Counted from the stretch's first letter, positions 1 through 8,998 are shown. The stretch: 52,729 bases of DNA from Deltaproteobacteria bacterium (GCA_026388765.1 JAPLJC010000087.1:1-52729); one strand, 5' to 3'. Notes: a model not told the origin generated them from the sequence alone. Made by a program: numbers and translations.

Positions 1-36
1 GGGCCCTCGGCCCCTGGCCCCCTCCCCCAGATCATT

Positions 37-1338
37 TCAGCCCTCTCCCCCAAGGTTTTGTTTTTCCGCGCCTCGGCCCCGCCCGCCGCGGTGGCGGCGG
101 CGCCGGGTGCGGCGCCGAGGTTTGGAGGCCTTGGCTTGTGGCGCCCTAACCGGGACCTGCTCCGGGGCGCAACGTTCCAGCAGTTCTGCTTCTGGGGCCC
201 CTTTGATCTGGAACAGCAGCCAGGACTCGGGGTAGAGGGCCAAACGGGCCTGCCGGGCCGGCACCGGCCGGTGGCGCTGGAGCAGCGGGGCCACCCGGGC
301 TTCCAGGGCCAGAATCTGGGAGACGTCGTCATGGCGCTGCCGGGGAAACTCGATTCCCCCCAGGGCTTCCTTGATTCCCTGGTGGATGAAGTCCCGCAAC
401 TCCTTGAAATCTTCCGGGAAGGACGGGCCTTGCTCCAAAAATGGGGTCAAAAAGGCGGCCCACAGGAGGCTCTCGGAGACACTGCGCTCGGCCTGGATCA
501 ACAGGTCCAGCCGGTGGCACAGGTCCAGGAGGCGCTCCCTGCCGGCCTTCCCCAGGAGCCCTTCCCAGGTGGGGAAGATGGCGTAAAACAGGCCGGACTC
601 CAGCATCAGCTTGAAGAAAGGGGCGGCCGCGGCGCTGCGGAAATCCTTGAGCAGTTCATCCCGCACCCGGGCCGGGGGACAGAGGCGGATCAGTTGGCGC
701 TTGACCTTGATCTCCCGCCAGGCCTCGGGGTCGATGGTAAAGCCGATGCGGGCCGCGTGGCGCAGTACCCGCAGCATACGCACGGGGTCCCGCACGAAGC
801 GCACCGCCGGATCGCCGATAACCCGGATGCGCTTGGCCTTCAGGTCTTCCATCCCCCCCACGAAGTCCACCAGGGAAAAGTCGCTGATATTGTAGAACAG
901 GCCGTTGATGGTCAGGTCCCGGCGTTGGGCGTCCTCGGCCGGGGTGCCGAAGGTGTTGTCCTTGGCGGGTGGACTATCGGCGTCCTGGACTTCGTCGAAC
1001 TCCGAACGGCGCCGGAAGGTGGAGACCTCGACGATGTGGCCGCCCCGGAAAAAGACCTGCACCAGCCGGAAGCGCTTGCCAATGATGCGGCTGTTGCGGA
1101 AGAGCTTGCGCAGTTCCCCGGGCCGGGCGTCGGTGACCACGTCGAAATCCTTGGGCCTTTTGCCCAGGAGCAAGTCCCGGACCCCGCCCCCCACCAGATA
1201 GGCGGTATAGCCGGCGTGCAGCAGTCGGTAGAGAACCTTCAGGGCCTCCAACTCGATGTCTCTCCGGGAGACGGTGTGTTCCGGCCGGGCGATGATATGG
1301 GGCTGGGGTACCGGTGGTTCGGGGGCGTCAAACCGCAT
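37..1338 (-). CDS. pcnB: Poly(A) polymerase / CCA-adding family nucleotidyltransferase
   Basis: Class II polynucleotide adenylyltransferase that adds poly(A) tails (or CCA) to RNA 3' ends in the cytoplasm. The N-terminal third carries the family signature GGGVRDLLLG followed by KDFDVVTDA, which holds the two metal-binding aspartates. The usual RNA-binding helical domain follows, and then an Arg-rich C-terminal tail (RRRTRRRRHRGG) typical of PcnB rather than of short CCA enzymes. I chose the ATG at 1338; a TTG nine codons upstream would also be open. About 433 residues, near the family length. It is divergent from pgpA, with a roughly 190-bp gap that contains a REPIN-like element. I prefer PcnB over a CCA-adding enzyme because of the tail and length, but the two are hard to separate by eye. 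Confidence 0.88.
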   Translation of the reverse strand: MRFDAPEPPVPQPHIIARPEHTVSRRDIELEALKVLYRLLHAGYTAYLVGGGVRDLLLGKRPKDFDVVTDARPGELRKLFRNSRIIGKRFRLVQVFFRGGHIVEVSTFRRRSEFDEVQDADSPPAKDNTFGTPAEDAQRRDLTINGLFYNISDFSLVDFVGGMEDLKAKRIRVIGDPAVRFVRDPVRMLRVLRHAARIGFTIDPEAWREIKVKRQLIRLCPPARVRDELLKDFRSAAAAPFFKLMLESGLFYAIFPTWEGLLGKAGRERLLDLCHRLDLLIQAERSVSESLLWAAFLTPFLEQGPSFPEDFKELRDFIHQGIKEALGGIEFPRQRHDDVSQILALEARVAPLLQRHRPVPARQARLALYPESWLLFQIKGAPEAELLERCAPEQVPVRAPQAKASKPRRRTRRRRHRGGRGRGAEKQNLGGEG

Positions 1339-1502
1339 TTTGGTAGTATAGCCGAAATTTCTCAATTTTTTAACCCCTTATTCAATAATTTCCCCCGGTT
1401 CCAGGCTCAGAAAGGTAAAATATTCCGGGTATGGGGGAATTATTGACAAGCCGGTCCATTCCAGATATTTCTAAGCTGTTATAAGATTAAGCTGAAGTCG
1501 AG

Positions 1503-1612
1503 AAAAAATAGGGACACTTCCTATTTTTGCAGGGCAGAAGAAAACTGATTTTGGGAAGGTTAGGTTTATGGAGTTGCATTTTCAACAAAAATAGGAAGTG
1601 TCCCTATTTTTT
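1503..1612. repeat. REPIN-like element: perfect 27-bp inverted repeat pair
   Basis: The arm at 1503-1529 and the arm at 1586-1612 are exact reverse complements over 27 bp. Each arm also folds on itself (AATAGG, loop GACACTT, CCTATT). Two inverted REP-type hairpins about 56 bp apart match the architecture of a REPIN, which is mobilised in trans by RAYT transposases. No transposase is in the window. The right arm ends inside the 5' coding region of pgpA. Confidence 0.8.
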
Positions 1613-2060
1613 AGTGCTGGCCCTGGCCACTTGGGGGGGCGTGGGCTTCCTGCCGGGCGCCCCCGGTACCTGGGGGACCCTGGCGGCCCTGCCCCTGTGG
1701 TGGGGGCTGACCCACCTGGGCCCCTGGGGCTACGGCCTGGGGACGGCGGCGGTGTTGCTCCTGGCCCTGTGGGCCGCGGGCCCGGCCCAGGATTACCTGG
1801 GGCAAGCCGACCATCCCGCCATTGTCATAGACGAAGTGGTGGGCCTGTTAATCACCCTGGCCGGCATGCCCCTGACTTGGCCGGCCGCGGTTGCGGGCTT
1901 TATTTTATTCCGGACCCTGGATATCCTGAAACCACCCCCCATCGGCTGGTTCACCATGGGCGACTCGGGGGGCCTGGAAGTAGTGGTGGACGACGTGTTG
2001 GCGGGGGTGACGGCGCGGCTGGCGTTGGAGGTTATAATGATTTTTTGGGGTAGGGGCTAA
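1527..2060 (+). CDS. pgpA: Phosphatidylglycerophosphatase A
   Basis: Membrane enzyme that dephosphorylates phosphatidylglycerol phosphate to phosphatidylglycerol. Recognised from the N-terminal family block GGVGFLPGAPGTWGTLAALP, the IVIDEVVG stretch, and FRTLDILKPPPIGW near the C terminus, with several hydrophobic helices between. The recognisable protein begins at about 1614 (LALATWGG). Everything upstream in this frame lies inside the REPIN-like element at 1503-1612, so the native start appears to have been replaced. Candidate starts are TTG 1527, TTG 1551 or GTG 1614, none with a convincing Shine-Dalgarno; the coordinate given is the longest option. It lies 40 bp upstream of cinA, a common pairing. 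A pgsA-like gene, for the preceding step of the pathway, is at 25455. Confidence 0.8.
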   Translation: MQGRRKLILGRLGLWSCIFNKNRKCPYFLVLALATWGGVGFLPGAPGTWGTLAALPLWWGLTHLGPWGYGLGTAAVLLLALWAAGPAQDYLGQADHPAIVIDEVVGLLITLAGMPLTWPAAVAGFILFRTLDILKPPPIGWFTMGDSGGLEVVVDDVLAGVTARLALEVIMIFWGRG

Positions 2061-2100
2061 GAGCCGAGGGCCCTCCCCCCAATAACCCACATGGAACCTA

Positions 2101-3357
2101 ATGATACATGGTGAAATCATCGCCACCGGCGCCGAATTGATTTCCGGGCGGGTGGCCGATTTTAATGCCCGGTACGCCGCCCGGCGGCTCCACGAGGCCG
2201 GAATTACGGTGGCGCGGATTACCATTCTGGGGGATGAGCCGCCGCTGTTTCGGGAACTGCTGCTCCGGGCACTGGCCCGCTCCCGGTTCATCGTCATTAC
2301 CGGGGGCCTGGGGGCCACCGAAGATGACCTGACCGTGGCCGCCGCAGCCGAGGCCTTGGGGTTGCCGCTCCACTATGACGAGGCACTGCTGGCCCGCCTG
2401 CGCCACTTTTTGGCAGAGCGCCGGATTCCATGGCTGGAGCGCCACGGTCGCCTGGCTCTCCTTCCCGAGGGGGCGGTGGTGCTGGACCCCGGCGGCTTAG
2501 CCTGCGGCTTTGCCCTGAAGCATGATGGTGTCCGGCTCTTTTTCCTGCCCGGGGTGCCGACGGAGATGCGCGCCCTGTTTGACGGCTATGTACTGCCCAG
2601 CCTAATGGAGTTGGCCGGCGACGCCGGCGTCGTGGCCCAGCGCACCCTGAGGCTGTTCGGCATCTCCGAAACCCAGTTGCAGGAGGTGGTGGCGCAAATC
2701 CCGGAATTCCGGGAGGGGGTTAACGTGGGTTATTACCCCAATTTCCCGGAGAATCACCTTACCCTGACGGTGCACGGCCAGGACCGGCAGGAACTGGCTA
2801 AGACCCTGGACCGCCTCACCGCGGCTCTGGCCCGGGAGGTGAACGATCTCCTGCTGGGGCCCGAAGAGACGCCCCTGGAAGAGCTGGTGGGGCGGCAGTT
2901 GCAAGAGGACGGCCTCACCCTGGCCCTGGCCGAGTCCTGCACCGGCGGCCTCATCGGCCACCGGCTCACCAGCGTGGCCGGGTCTTCGGATTATTTTCTG
3001 GGCGGGGTGGTCTCCTACGGCAACGAAGCCAAGGTGGACCTGCTGCAGGTAGACCCGGAAGTCCTGACCCAGTTTGGGGCGGTAAGCCCGGAGACGGCCC
3101 GGGATATGGCCCTGGGGGCCAGGGGGATGTTTGGGGCCGACCTGGGCCTGGCGGTCACCGGCATCGCCGGCCCCGGCGGCGGCAGCCCGGAGAAGCCGGT
3201 GGGCACGGTCTATATCGCCCTGGCCACGCCAGACGAAGTGGAGGTCTGGCACTACCTATTCCACGGTAACCGGGAAGCCATCAAAATCTTGTCGGCCGAG
3301 ACCGCCCTGGACCGGCTGAGAAGGAAGTTGAAAAAGACAGTAGCCAGTAGCCAGTAG
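2101..3357 (+). CDS. cinA: CinA-family protein (nicotinamide-nucleotide amidase / MoaB-like fusion)
   Basis: Two-domain CinA of 418 residues, full length for the family. Residues 1-170 are the MoCF/COG1058 domain (GEIIATGAELISGR, VITGGLGATEDD). Residues 255-410 are the amidase domain (LALAESCTGGLIGHRLTSVAGSS in two overlapping parts, then TGIAGPGGGSPEKPVGTV) that deamidates NMN in pyridine-nucleotide recycling. It is often adjacent to recA, as here (1.3 kb downstream). The last codons (KTVASSQ) are written by a seven-base tandem repeat, CAGTAGC units, that continues past the stop, so the extreme C terminus has been overwritten by the repeat. Confidence 0.93.
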   Translation: MIHGEIIATGAELISGRVADFNARYAARRLHEAGITVARITILGDEPPLFRELLLRALARSRFIVITGGLGATEDDLTVAAAAEALGLPLHYDEALLARLRHFLAERRIPWLERHGRLALLPEGAVVLDPGGLACGFALKHDGVRLFFLPGVPTEMRALFDGYVLPSLMELAGDAGVVAQRTLRLFGISETQLQEVVAQIPEFREGVNVGYYPNFPENHLTLTVHGQDRQELAKTLDRLTAALAREVNDLLLGPEETPLEELVGRQLQEDGLTLALAESCTGGLIGHRLTSVAGSSDYFLGGVVSYGNEAKVDLLQVDPEVLTQFGAVSPETARDMALGARGMFGADLGLAVTGIAGPGGGSPEKPVGTVYIALATPDEVEVWHYLFHGNREAIKILSAETALDRLRRKLKKTVASSQ

Positions 3358-3368
3358 TCAGTAAAAAG
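3338..3368. repeat. Heptanucleotide array (CAGTAGC units)
   Basis: About four tandem copies of a degenerate 7-base unit (cagtagc, cagtagc, cagtagt, cagtaaa). It overlaps the last codons of cinA. Confidence 0.7.
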
Positions 3369-3383
3369 CAGATTTAATGGGTG

Positions 3384-3431
3384 GCACAGGCGTCTCGCCT
3401 GTGCGGACCAAGTAGCGGGCGAGACGCCCGC
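3384..3431. repeat. Paired hairpins, 9-bp and 7-bp stems
   Basis: GCACAGGCG-tct-CGCCTGTGC is followed after 10 bases by GCGGGCG-aga-CGCCCGC and CCTAC. The two hairpins are also complementary to each other around the cores GTCTC and GAGAC. Intergenic, between cinA and thpR. Confidence 0.7.
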
Positions 3432-3438
3432 CCTACGA

Positions 3439-3480
3439 ACTAAAAACTAAAGACTCGAAACTCGAAACTCGAAACTAAAA
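3439..3480. repeat. Heptanucleotide array (ACTCGAA units) abutting thpR
   Basis: Six consecutive 7-base units (actaaaa, actaaag, actcgaa x3, actaaaa) run directly into the thpR ATG and occupy the place where a ribosome-binding site should be. Confidence 0.8.
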
Positions 3481-3951
3481 ATGATCCGCGCCTTTTTGGC
3501 CATTGACCTGCCCGAGAGCCTGCGCCCCGGCCTGGCCCTGGTGCAGGGGGAATTGAAAAAGAGCCAGGCCGACGTGCGTTGGGTGCCGCCGGGCAATATT
3601 CATATCACCCTGAAATTTTTCGGCAACGTTACGGACGCGGAAGTGCCGGCCATCATTGATGCGGCCCGGGAGGTGGCGGCGGAGCAGGCGCCCCTGACGC
3701 TTAAGGTCACCGGGGCCGGGGCCTTCCCCAATATCCGCGGTCCCCGGGTGGTGTGGCTGGGGCTGGGGGGGGATATGCTGCCCCTGACCCAGTTTTTTTA
3801 CCGGCTGGAAAAGGCCTTGGCGGTGCTGGACTACCCGCCGGAGGGCCGGGCCTTCAACCCGCACCTGACCGAGATCATTCTGTATCAAAGCGTGCTGTCG
3901 CCCAAGGGGTCGACGTATACGCCGTTGGAAGTCATTCATTTAGGACCTTAG
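3481..3951 (+). CDS. thpR: RNA 2',3'-cyclic phosphodiesterase (2H family), internally shortened
   Basis: Member of the LigT/ThpR 2H phosphoesterases, which open 2',3'-cyclic phosphates on RNA. The N terminus MIRAFLAIDLPESL and the first HxTx motif (HITL, about residue 41) are canonical. The second HxTx (HLTE, about residue 124) is present. The text then jumps straight to EIILYQSVLSPKGSTYTPL, the last strand and tail of the family. The 20-30 residues normally between these blocks are missing, giving 156 residues instead of about 180. The reading frame is intact. The start codon directly follows a heptamer array and has no visible Shine-Dalgarno. Function may be impaired or retained; I cannot tell. 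Confidence 0.82.
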   Translation: MIRAFLAIDLPESLRPGLALVQGELKKSQADVRWVPPGNIHITLKFFGNVTDAEVPAIIDAAREVAAEQAPLTLKVTGAGAFPNIRGPRVVWLGLGGDMLPLTQFFYRLEKALAVLDYPPEGRAFNPHLTEIILYQSVLSPKGSTYTPLEVIHLGP

Positions 3952-4015
3952 AAGCAGATAGCTGTTAGCCGTTGTGCAAAAATAGCAGGTAATAGTGAAA
4001 TCGAGGCATAATAGC

Positions 4016-4510
4016 ATGCCAGGACTTAAAGGCCAGATGGCGAAACAATTGGGGGAAGCTCAATCCAGGTACACATATTTTTTGCTGGCCATCGCTGCTT
4101 CCGCAATTGCTTTTGCAGTGCAGAAAACAACTGGTCGCACTCTGGACCGGAGTATGGTTCTTTTGGGCTTTGCTGTTTTATCATGGGGTGGCAGTTTTTT
4201 CGCTGGCTGCCGGAATCGTGCCTACTTTAGCTCAGCCCTTTATGCTAATATTGCACTTTTGCAATTGGAAGACGGCACCCACCCTAAATTACCCCCTCAT
4301 CCGGATTTATTGGAAGCAGCTTACGAAGGGGTCAGAAATGCATTGGAGAATAACTCCTCCGCCGCAGGTTTCTGGGGACGCCTCCAATTCAGATTACTTG
4401 TCCTTGGCGCTATTTTTTTCCTATCATGGCATATTTTCGAAATGGCGTCCCTTAACAAGCTAGCGGAACCGGTCTTTCAAACTTCGCTACTAACCTTAAC
4501 ATTAAAGTAA
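4016..4510 (+). CDS. Small predicted membrane protein, unknown function
   Basis: I do not recognise this protein. From ATG 4016 it is about 164 residues. It has a short basic N terminus, two hydrophobic segments in the first half (around YFLLAIAASAIAFAVQ and MVLLGFAVLSWGGSFF), a central hydrophilic stretch, and a third hydrophobic segment near the C terminus (LLVLGAIFFLSWHIF). GTG 3995 and ATG 4037 are alternative starts. Base composition is clearly lower in G+C than thpR and recA on either side, which suggests later acquisition. It sits between repeat-bearing intergenic stretches and is unlikely to share an operon with recA. Confidence 0.6.
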   Translation: MPGLKGQMAKQLGEAQSRYTYFLLAIAASAIAFAVQKTTGRTLDRSMVLLGFAVLSWGGSFFAGCRNRAYFSSALYANIALLQLEDGTHPKLPPHPDLLEAAYEGVRNALENNSSAAGFWGRLQFRLLVLGAIFFLSWHIFEMASLNKLAEPVFQTSLLTLTLK

Positions 4511-4519
4511 TTTATAATG

Positions 4520-4535
4520 GCAGGCTAAAGCCTGC
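4520..4535. repeat. Short hairpin GCAGGCT-AAAGCCTGC
   Basis: Small palindrome followed by GGCTAC. The same 16 bases plus GGCTAC recur at 11582-11597, so this is a dispersed repeat. Confidence 0.65.
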
Positions 4536-4569
4536 GGCTACAGATAAATGCCAAGATCGTTATTGCTTT

Positions 4570-4606
4570 TGCTGAAAGCTGACCGCGGAAAGCTGACAGC
4601 TAAAAA
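4570..4606. repeat. Degenerate heptanucleotide array (AAAGCTG/ACAGCTA units)
   Basis: Imperfect 7-base periodicity (gctgaaa, gctgacc, ... gctgaca, gctaaaa) about 40 bp upstream of recA. No LexA-type operator was recognised between this array and the recA start. Confidence 0.5.
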
Positions 4607-4644
4607 ACCCGTTAATCCAAATTCAGAGGAAAAGGAATATAAAT

Positions 4645-5682
4645 ATGAGCGACCAAGTTGCGGACAAGGCCAAGGCGTTGGACCAGGCGTTGAGCCACAT
4701 TGAGAAGCAGTACGGCAAGGGTTCCATCATGCGGCTGGGGGCCGACGAAAAGATCGAGGTGGCGGTGATTCCCACCGGCTGCCTCTCTCTGGATATGGCC
4801 TTGGGGATCGGCGGCATCCCCAGGGGCCGGGTCGTCGAGATCTACGGCCCGGAGGCCTCAGGCAAGACAACTTTAGCCCTGCACGTCATCGCCGAGGCCC
4901 AAAAGATGGGCGGGGTGGTGGCCTTCATCGACGCCGAACACGCCCTGGACATCGTCTATGCCCGCAAGCTGGGGGTCCGGACCGAAGACCTGCTCATCTC
5001 CCAGCCCGATTCCGGCGAGCAGGCCATGGAGATCGCCGAAATTCTGGTGCGCTCCAACGCCGTGGACGCCTTGGTGGTGGACTCGGTGGCCGCCCTGGTG
5101 CCCCGCTCCGAGATCGAAGGCGACATGGGCGACGCCCAGATGGGCTCGCAGGCCCGCCTCATGTCCCAGGCCCTGCGCAAGCTCACCTCAGCCATCAGCA
5201 AGTCGCTGACCTCGGTGATCTTCATCAACCAGATCCGCCACAAGATCGGGGTGATGTTCGGCAACCCCGAAACCACCACCGGCGGCAACGCCCTGAAGTT
5301 CTACGCCTCCATGCGCCTGGACATCCGCCGCATCAGCGCCATCAAGCAGGGGGATGAGACCATCGGCTCCCACGTCCGGGTCAAGGTGGTGAAGAACAAA
5401 CTGGCCCCGCCTTTCCAGCAAGCGGAATTCGACATCATCTTCGGCACGGGGATTTCCAAGGAAGGCGACCTGCTGGACCTGGCCGTGGAGCAGAACCTCA
5501 TCGCCAAGAGCGGCGCCTGGTTCAGCTACGGCAGCGAACGTATTGGCCAGGGTCGGGAGAACGCCAAGACCTATCTCAAGGAGCACCCGGAAATCGCCGC
5601 CGAACTGGATAAGCAAATCCGGGACCATTTCGGCCTGGAGACCAAGACCGAGCCAGCCGCACAGGAGCAGCCAACGTCATGA
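4645..5682 (+). CDS. recA: Recombinase RecA
   Basis: ATP-dependent DNA strand-exchange protein that also activates LexA self-cleavage. 345 residues, family length. It has Walker [10 protein letters not shown] (about residue 68), the Walker B region [13 protein letters not shown], the L2 loop with [19 protein letters not shown], and a disordered acidic/Gln-rich C-terminal tail. The ATG is preceded by GAGGAAAAGG. The stop codon overlaps the alaS start by four bases (ATGA), so recA and alaS are translationally coupled, an arrangement seen in many Gram-negative genomes. Confidence 0.99.
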   Translation: MSDQVADKAKALDQALSHIEKQYGKGSIMRLGADEKIEVAVIPTGCLSLDMALGIGGIPRGRVVEIYGPEASGKTTLALHVIAEAQKMGGVVAFIDAEHALDIVYARKLGVRTEDLLISQPDSGEQAMEIAEILVRSNAVDALVVDSVAALVPRSEIEGDMGDAQMGSQARLMSQALRKLTSAISKSLTSVIFINQIRHKIGVMFGNPETTTGGNALKFYASMRLDIRRISAIKQGDETIGSHVRVKVVKNKLAPPFQQAEFDIIFGTGISKEGDLLDLAVEQNLIAKSGAWFSYGSERIGQGRENAKTYLKEHPEIAAELDKQIRDHFGLETKTEPAAQEQPTS

Positions 5683-8324
5683 CCAGCCGCGAAATCCGGG
5701 AGAAATTCTTAAGCTTCTTCGAATCCAAGGGCCACACCCGGGTGGCCAGCTCATCGCTCGTGCCCGCCGGCGACCCCACCCTGCTGTTCACCAACGCCGG
5801 CATGGTGCAGTTCAAAAAGGTCTTTCTGGGCGAAGATCCCCGGCCCTATACCCGGGCCGCCAGTTCCCAGAAGTGCGTCCGGGCCGGGGGCAAGCACAAC
5901 GACCTGGAAAACGTCGGCTTCACCGCCCGGCACCACACCTTCTTCGAGATGTTGGGGAACTTTTCCTTCGGCGATTATTTCAAGGAAGAGGCCATCGAGA
6001 TGGCCTGGGAGCTGCTGACCGAGCAATATAAACTTCCCAGGGAGCGCCTCTGGGCCACGGTTTACCATGAGGACGACGAAGCGGCCCGCCTCTGGGAGAA
6101 GATCGCCGGTCTGCCCAGGGAGCGCATCGTGGGCTTGGGGGAGAAGGACAACTTTTGGGCCATGGGAGACACCGGACCCTGCGGCCCCTGCTCCGAGATC
6201 CTCATCGACCAGGGCGAGGGCATGGCCTGCGGCCCGGACTGCGGCATCGGCAAATGCGACTGCGACCGCTATCTGGAGATCTGGAACAACGTCTTCATGC
6301 AGTATAACCGCACGACCGACGGCGTCCTCCATCCCCTGCCCAAGCCCAGCATCGACACCGGCATGGGCCTGGAGCGTCTCGCGGCAGTCATCCAGGGGGT
6401 GCAGAGCAATTTCGACTGCGACCTGCTGCGCCCGGTGATCGGCCGGGTCGAGGAACTGGCGGGCCGGAGCTACGGCGGTAAAAATGAGCAGGAAAACGTG
6501 GCCTTCCGGGTGATCGCCGACCATGCCCGGGCCACCACTTTCCTGATCGCCGACGGGGTGCTGCCCTCCAACGAAGGCCGGGGCTACGTGCTCAGGCGCA
6601 TCATGCGCCGGGCCATCCGCTTCGGGCGGCTCCTGAGCTTGCCCACCCCCTTTATGGGGCAGGTGAGCGAGCGGGTGGTGGCGCTGCTGGGCGAGGTCTA
6701 TCCCGAGCTCATCGAGGCCAGGCAGTTCCTGGCCCAGGTGGTGGCCGGGGAAGAGGAGCGCTTCGCCGACACCCTGGACCACGGCCTGAAGCTATTGAGC
6801 GAGGAACTGGATTACCTCAAGACCCATAACCTGAAAATTCTCCCCGGCGAGGTCGCCTTCAAACTCTACGATACCTACGGCTTCCCCTTGGATCTGGTCC
6901 AAGACACCCTACGGGAAGAGGGTTTGGTTCTGGATCTGGAAGGCTTTGAAGATAACATGAAACACCAGCGGGAGGCTTCCCGCCAGTCCTGGCGCGGCGG
7001 CGCCGCCGGCGAGGTCCCGCCGATTTACCAGGAGCTGGCGCAATGGCCCCCCACCCACTTCCTGGGCTACGAGGCCTTGGAGGCCGACAGCACCATCCTG
7101 GCCCTCATCACACATGAGGGGCACCATGAGCAGGCGGAACCCGGCGAAGAGGTTGAAGTGGTCACCGCCGCCACCCCCTTCTACGGCGAATCCGGCGGCC
7201 AGGTCGGGGACACCGGCCTCATCCGCGGCGACGGCTGGCGCCTCCGGGTGACCGACACCCAGCGGTTGCCCAATGATCTTTATATCCACCAGGGGGTGGT
7301 GGAAGAAGGGACAGTCAAGGTCAACGACGAGGCCCACTTGGAGGTGGACACGGTCCGGCGCCGTAAGATCGCCCGACACCACACCGCCACCCACATCCTC
7401 CAGGCGGTGCTGCGGCGGCATTTGGGCGAACACGTCAAACAGTCCGGCTCCCTGGTGGAACCGGAGCGCATGCGCTTCGATTTCACTCATTTCAAGGCCA
7501 TCAGGCCCAAGGAGTTGGACGCCATCGAGCTGGATATCAATGAGGCGGTGGCCGAAAACCTGCCGGTGCTCACCGACCGCATGTCCGTGACCCAGGCCCT
7601 GGAGCGGGGCGCAACCGCCTTGTTCGAGGAAAAATACGGCGACGAGGTGCGGGTGGTGGCCATCCCGGGCCTGAGCCAGGAACTCTGCGGCGGCACCCAC
7701 GCCGAGCGCACCGGCGACCTGGGCCTGTGCAAAATCACCACCGAGACTTCTATCGCAGCTGGTATTCGCCGCATCGAGGCGGTCTGCGGCCCTCCTGCAA
7801 TACAATATATTCAGGCCCATGAAAATATGCTGATTAGGGTAACGGAAGTTATAAAGTCAGACCGATCTCAATTGGTTACCAAACTTGAAAAGCGATTGAA
7901 CCATGAGAGGGAACTGGAAAAGGAAGTGGAGGCCCTGAAGGGCCGCCTGGCTGCGGCCCAGGCCGGGGACCTGCTGGACCAGGTGCGGCAGGTGGAGGGC
8001 GTCCCGGTCCTGGCCCTCAAGGTGGAGGCCGCCGACCCCAAGGGCCTGCGGGACTTCGCAGTCAAACTCCAGCAACGGCTGAAGAGCGGCATCGTGGTTC
8101 TGGGCGCGGCCGCCGGTGACAAAGCCATGCTCATCGCCCTGGTCTCCAAGGACCTGACCAAGCGCTTTCCCGCCGGGGAGATCATCAAGGCCATTGCCCC
8201 TGCGGTGGGCGGCAGCGGCGGCGGGCGGCCCGACATTGCCCAGGCCGGCGGCCCGGACCCGGGCGGCATCCCTAAAGCCTTAGAACAGGCCTATGAGGTG
8301 GTGGCCAAGAAGGCGAAGGGATAA
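5679..8324 (+). CDS. alaS: Alanyl-tRNA synthetase
   Basis: Class II synthetase charging tRNA-Ala, 881 residues, complete. In order: catalytic core ([34 protein letters not shown], and the motif 3 region [11 protein letters not shown]), tRNA-recognition helices, editing domain with the zinc ligands HHTATHIL and CGGTH, and the C-Ala domain with a coiled coil and the glycine-rich tail [15 protein letters not shown]. The start codon overlaps the recA stop (ATGA). A hicBA pair follows 31 bp downstream. Confidence 0.99.
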   Translation: MTSREIREKFLSFFESKGHTRVASSSLVPAGDPTLLFTNAGMVQFKKVFLGEDPRPYTRAASSQKCVRAGGKHNDLENVGFTARHHTFFEMLGNFSFGDYFKEEAIEMAWELLTEQYKLPRERLWATVYHEDDEAARLWEKIAGLPRERIVGLGEKDNFWAMGDTGPCGPCSEILIDQGEGMACGPDCGIGKCDCDRYLEIWNNVFMQYNRTTDGVLHPLPKPSIDTGMGLERLAAVIQGVQSNFDCDLLRPVIGRVEELAGRSYGGKNEQENVAFRVIADHARATTFLIADGVLPSNEGRGYVLRRIMRRAIRFGRLLSLPTPFMGQVSERVVALLGEVYPELIEARQFLAQVVAGEEERFADTLDHGLKLLSEELDYLKTHNLKILPGEVAFKLYDTYGFPLDLVQDTLREEGLVLDLEGFEDNMKHQREASRQSWRGGAAGEVPPIYQELAQWPPTHFLGYEALEADSTILALITHEGHHEQAEPGEEVEVVTAATPFYGESGGQVGDTGLIRGDGWRLRVTDTQRLPNDLYIHQGVVEEGTVKVNDEAHLEVDTVRRRKIARHHTATHILQAVLRRHLGEHVKQSGSLVEPERMRFDFTHFKAIRPKELDAIELDINEAVAENLPVLTDRMSVTQALERGATALFEEKYGDEVRVVAIPGLSQELCGGTHAERTGDLGLCKITTETSIAAGIRRIEAVCGPPAIQYIQAHENMLIRVTEVIKSDRSQLVTKLEKRLNHERELEKEVEALKGRLAAAQAGDLLDQVRQVEGVPVLALKVEAADPKGLRDFAVKLQQRLKSGIVVLGAAAGDKAMLIALVSKDLTKRFPAGEIIKAIAPAVGGSGGGRPDIAQAGGPDPGGIPKALEQAYEVVAKKAKG

Positions 8325-8355
8325 AGTCCCAACCTGGAATTATTCCGAGGTGCTT

Positions 8356-8577
8356 ATGTTTAAAAAATTTATCGCGATTATTACCCGGGAAGAGAATTGG
8401 TATGTGGCTTACTGCGTTGAATTAGGGGTAGTGAGTCAGGGGAGAACCATCGAAGAGTCCAAGGCCAACCTCAAAGAAGCCGTGGAACTCTACTTAGAAA
8501 GTTTTGGCGAAGAAGACCTCCCTACCAGCACTGGCGAAGTAATGCTGTACCCCTTTGAGGTGGCGGTGGGTGGTTAA
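8356..8577 (+). CDS. hicB: HicB-family antitoxin
   Basis: Short antitoxin of the HicBA type II system, 73 residues from ATG 8356. The N-terminal partial RNase H-like fold is visible as FKKFIAIITREENWYVAYCVELGVVSQG, split around the EENWYVA turn, and then TIEESKANLKEAVELYLE. No separate DNA-binding domain is obvious after it, as expected for the short HicB subtype. A longer open frame upstream overlaps the end of alaS, but the homologous part begins at this ATG. It overlaps hicA by eight bases. The order (antitoxin first) is less common than hicA-hicB. Confidence 0.85.
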   Translation: MFKKFIAIITREENWYVAYCVELGVVSQGRTIEESKANLKEAVELYLESFGEEDLPTSTGEVMLYPFEVAVGG

Positions 8578-8785
8578 ACTGCCGAAATTATCCGGTGAGG
8601 ATTTAATCAGAGCCTTAAAGAAAGCGGGGTTTCGGTTTGTCAGACAAAAAGGCAGCCATGTAAGCCTGGAAAAAGGAAAATATAAAACGGTTGTTCCACT
8701 TCATGACGAACTGGCTGTAGGGACTTTTCTTGCCATTCTGAAACAATGCGGTTTATCAAAAGAAGAGCTATTAAGGTATTTATAA
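8570..8785 (+). CDS. hicA: HicA-family mRNA interferase toxin
   Basis: Double-stranded-RNA-binding-fold toxin that cleaves mRNA. From GTG 8570 it is 71 residues. It shows the HicA sequence LPKLSGEDLIRALKKAGF, then RQKGSHVSL with the catalytic His in GSH, then VVPLHDELAVGTFLAILKQ. It overlaps hicB, so the two are co-translated. The G+C content is lower than alaS, consistent with a mobile toxin-antitoxin module. Confidence 0.85.
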   Translation: MVKLPKLSGEDLIRALKKAGFRFVRQKGSHVSLEKGKYKTVVPLHDELAVGTFLAILKQCGLSKEELLRYL

Positions 8786-8791
8786 AACCCC

Positions 8792-8998
8792 ATGAAATGG
8801 TGCGATCTGTCTTGTGAATATGCCTCTTTTCCCAAGGCTCAGGCCGTGGATGGGGCCGGGTCGTGCCGGACCTTTGCGGCTCTCTATTGCGCCCGGCTGG
8901 AGAGGCTGGTGCACAAGAACGGACCGTGTCCCTGCGAAGGGGATACCGATCTTGATGATGGGCGGAGCGATCCAGCCAGCCGTGAACTTGCTGATTAA
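8792..8998 (+). CDS. Small cysteine-rich protein, unknown function
   Basis: 68-residue protein with seven cysteines: CDLSC near the N terminus, SCRT, YCARL, and the pair CPC. The core GAGSCRTFAALYCARLERL followed by VHKNGPC resembles small proteins I associate with Desulfobacterota genomes, but I know no function. The cysteine pattern suggests metal or iron-sulfur binding. It begins six bases after hicA with no strong ribosome-binding site, so the start is uncertain. The C-terminal 20 residues are charged and look disordered. Confidence 0.6.
   Translation: MKWCDLSCEYASFPKAQAVDGAGSCRTFAALYCARLERLVHKNGPCPCEGDTDLDDGRSDPASRELAD

Noticed and set aside
1503-1612. Insertion sequence
   Set aside because: The 110-bp element encodes nothing and has no flanking duplication that I could see; REPIN-type is the better description.
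3338-3480. CRISPR array at the short direct repeats
   Set aside because: Units are seven bases with no spacers; none of the tandem arrays in the window has the repeat-spacer geometry of CRISPR.
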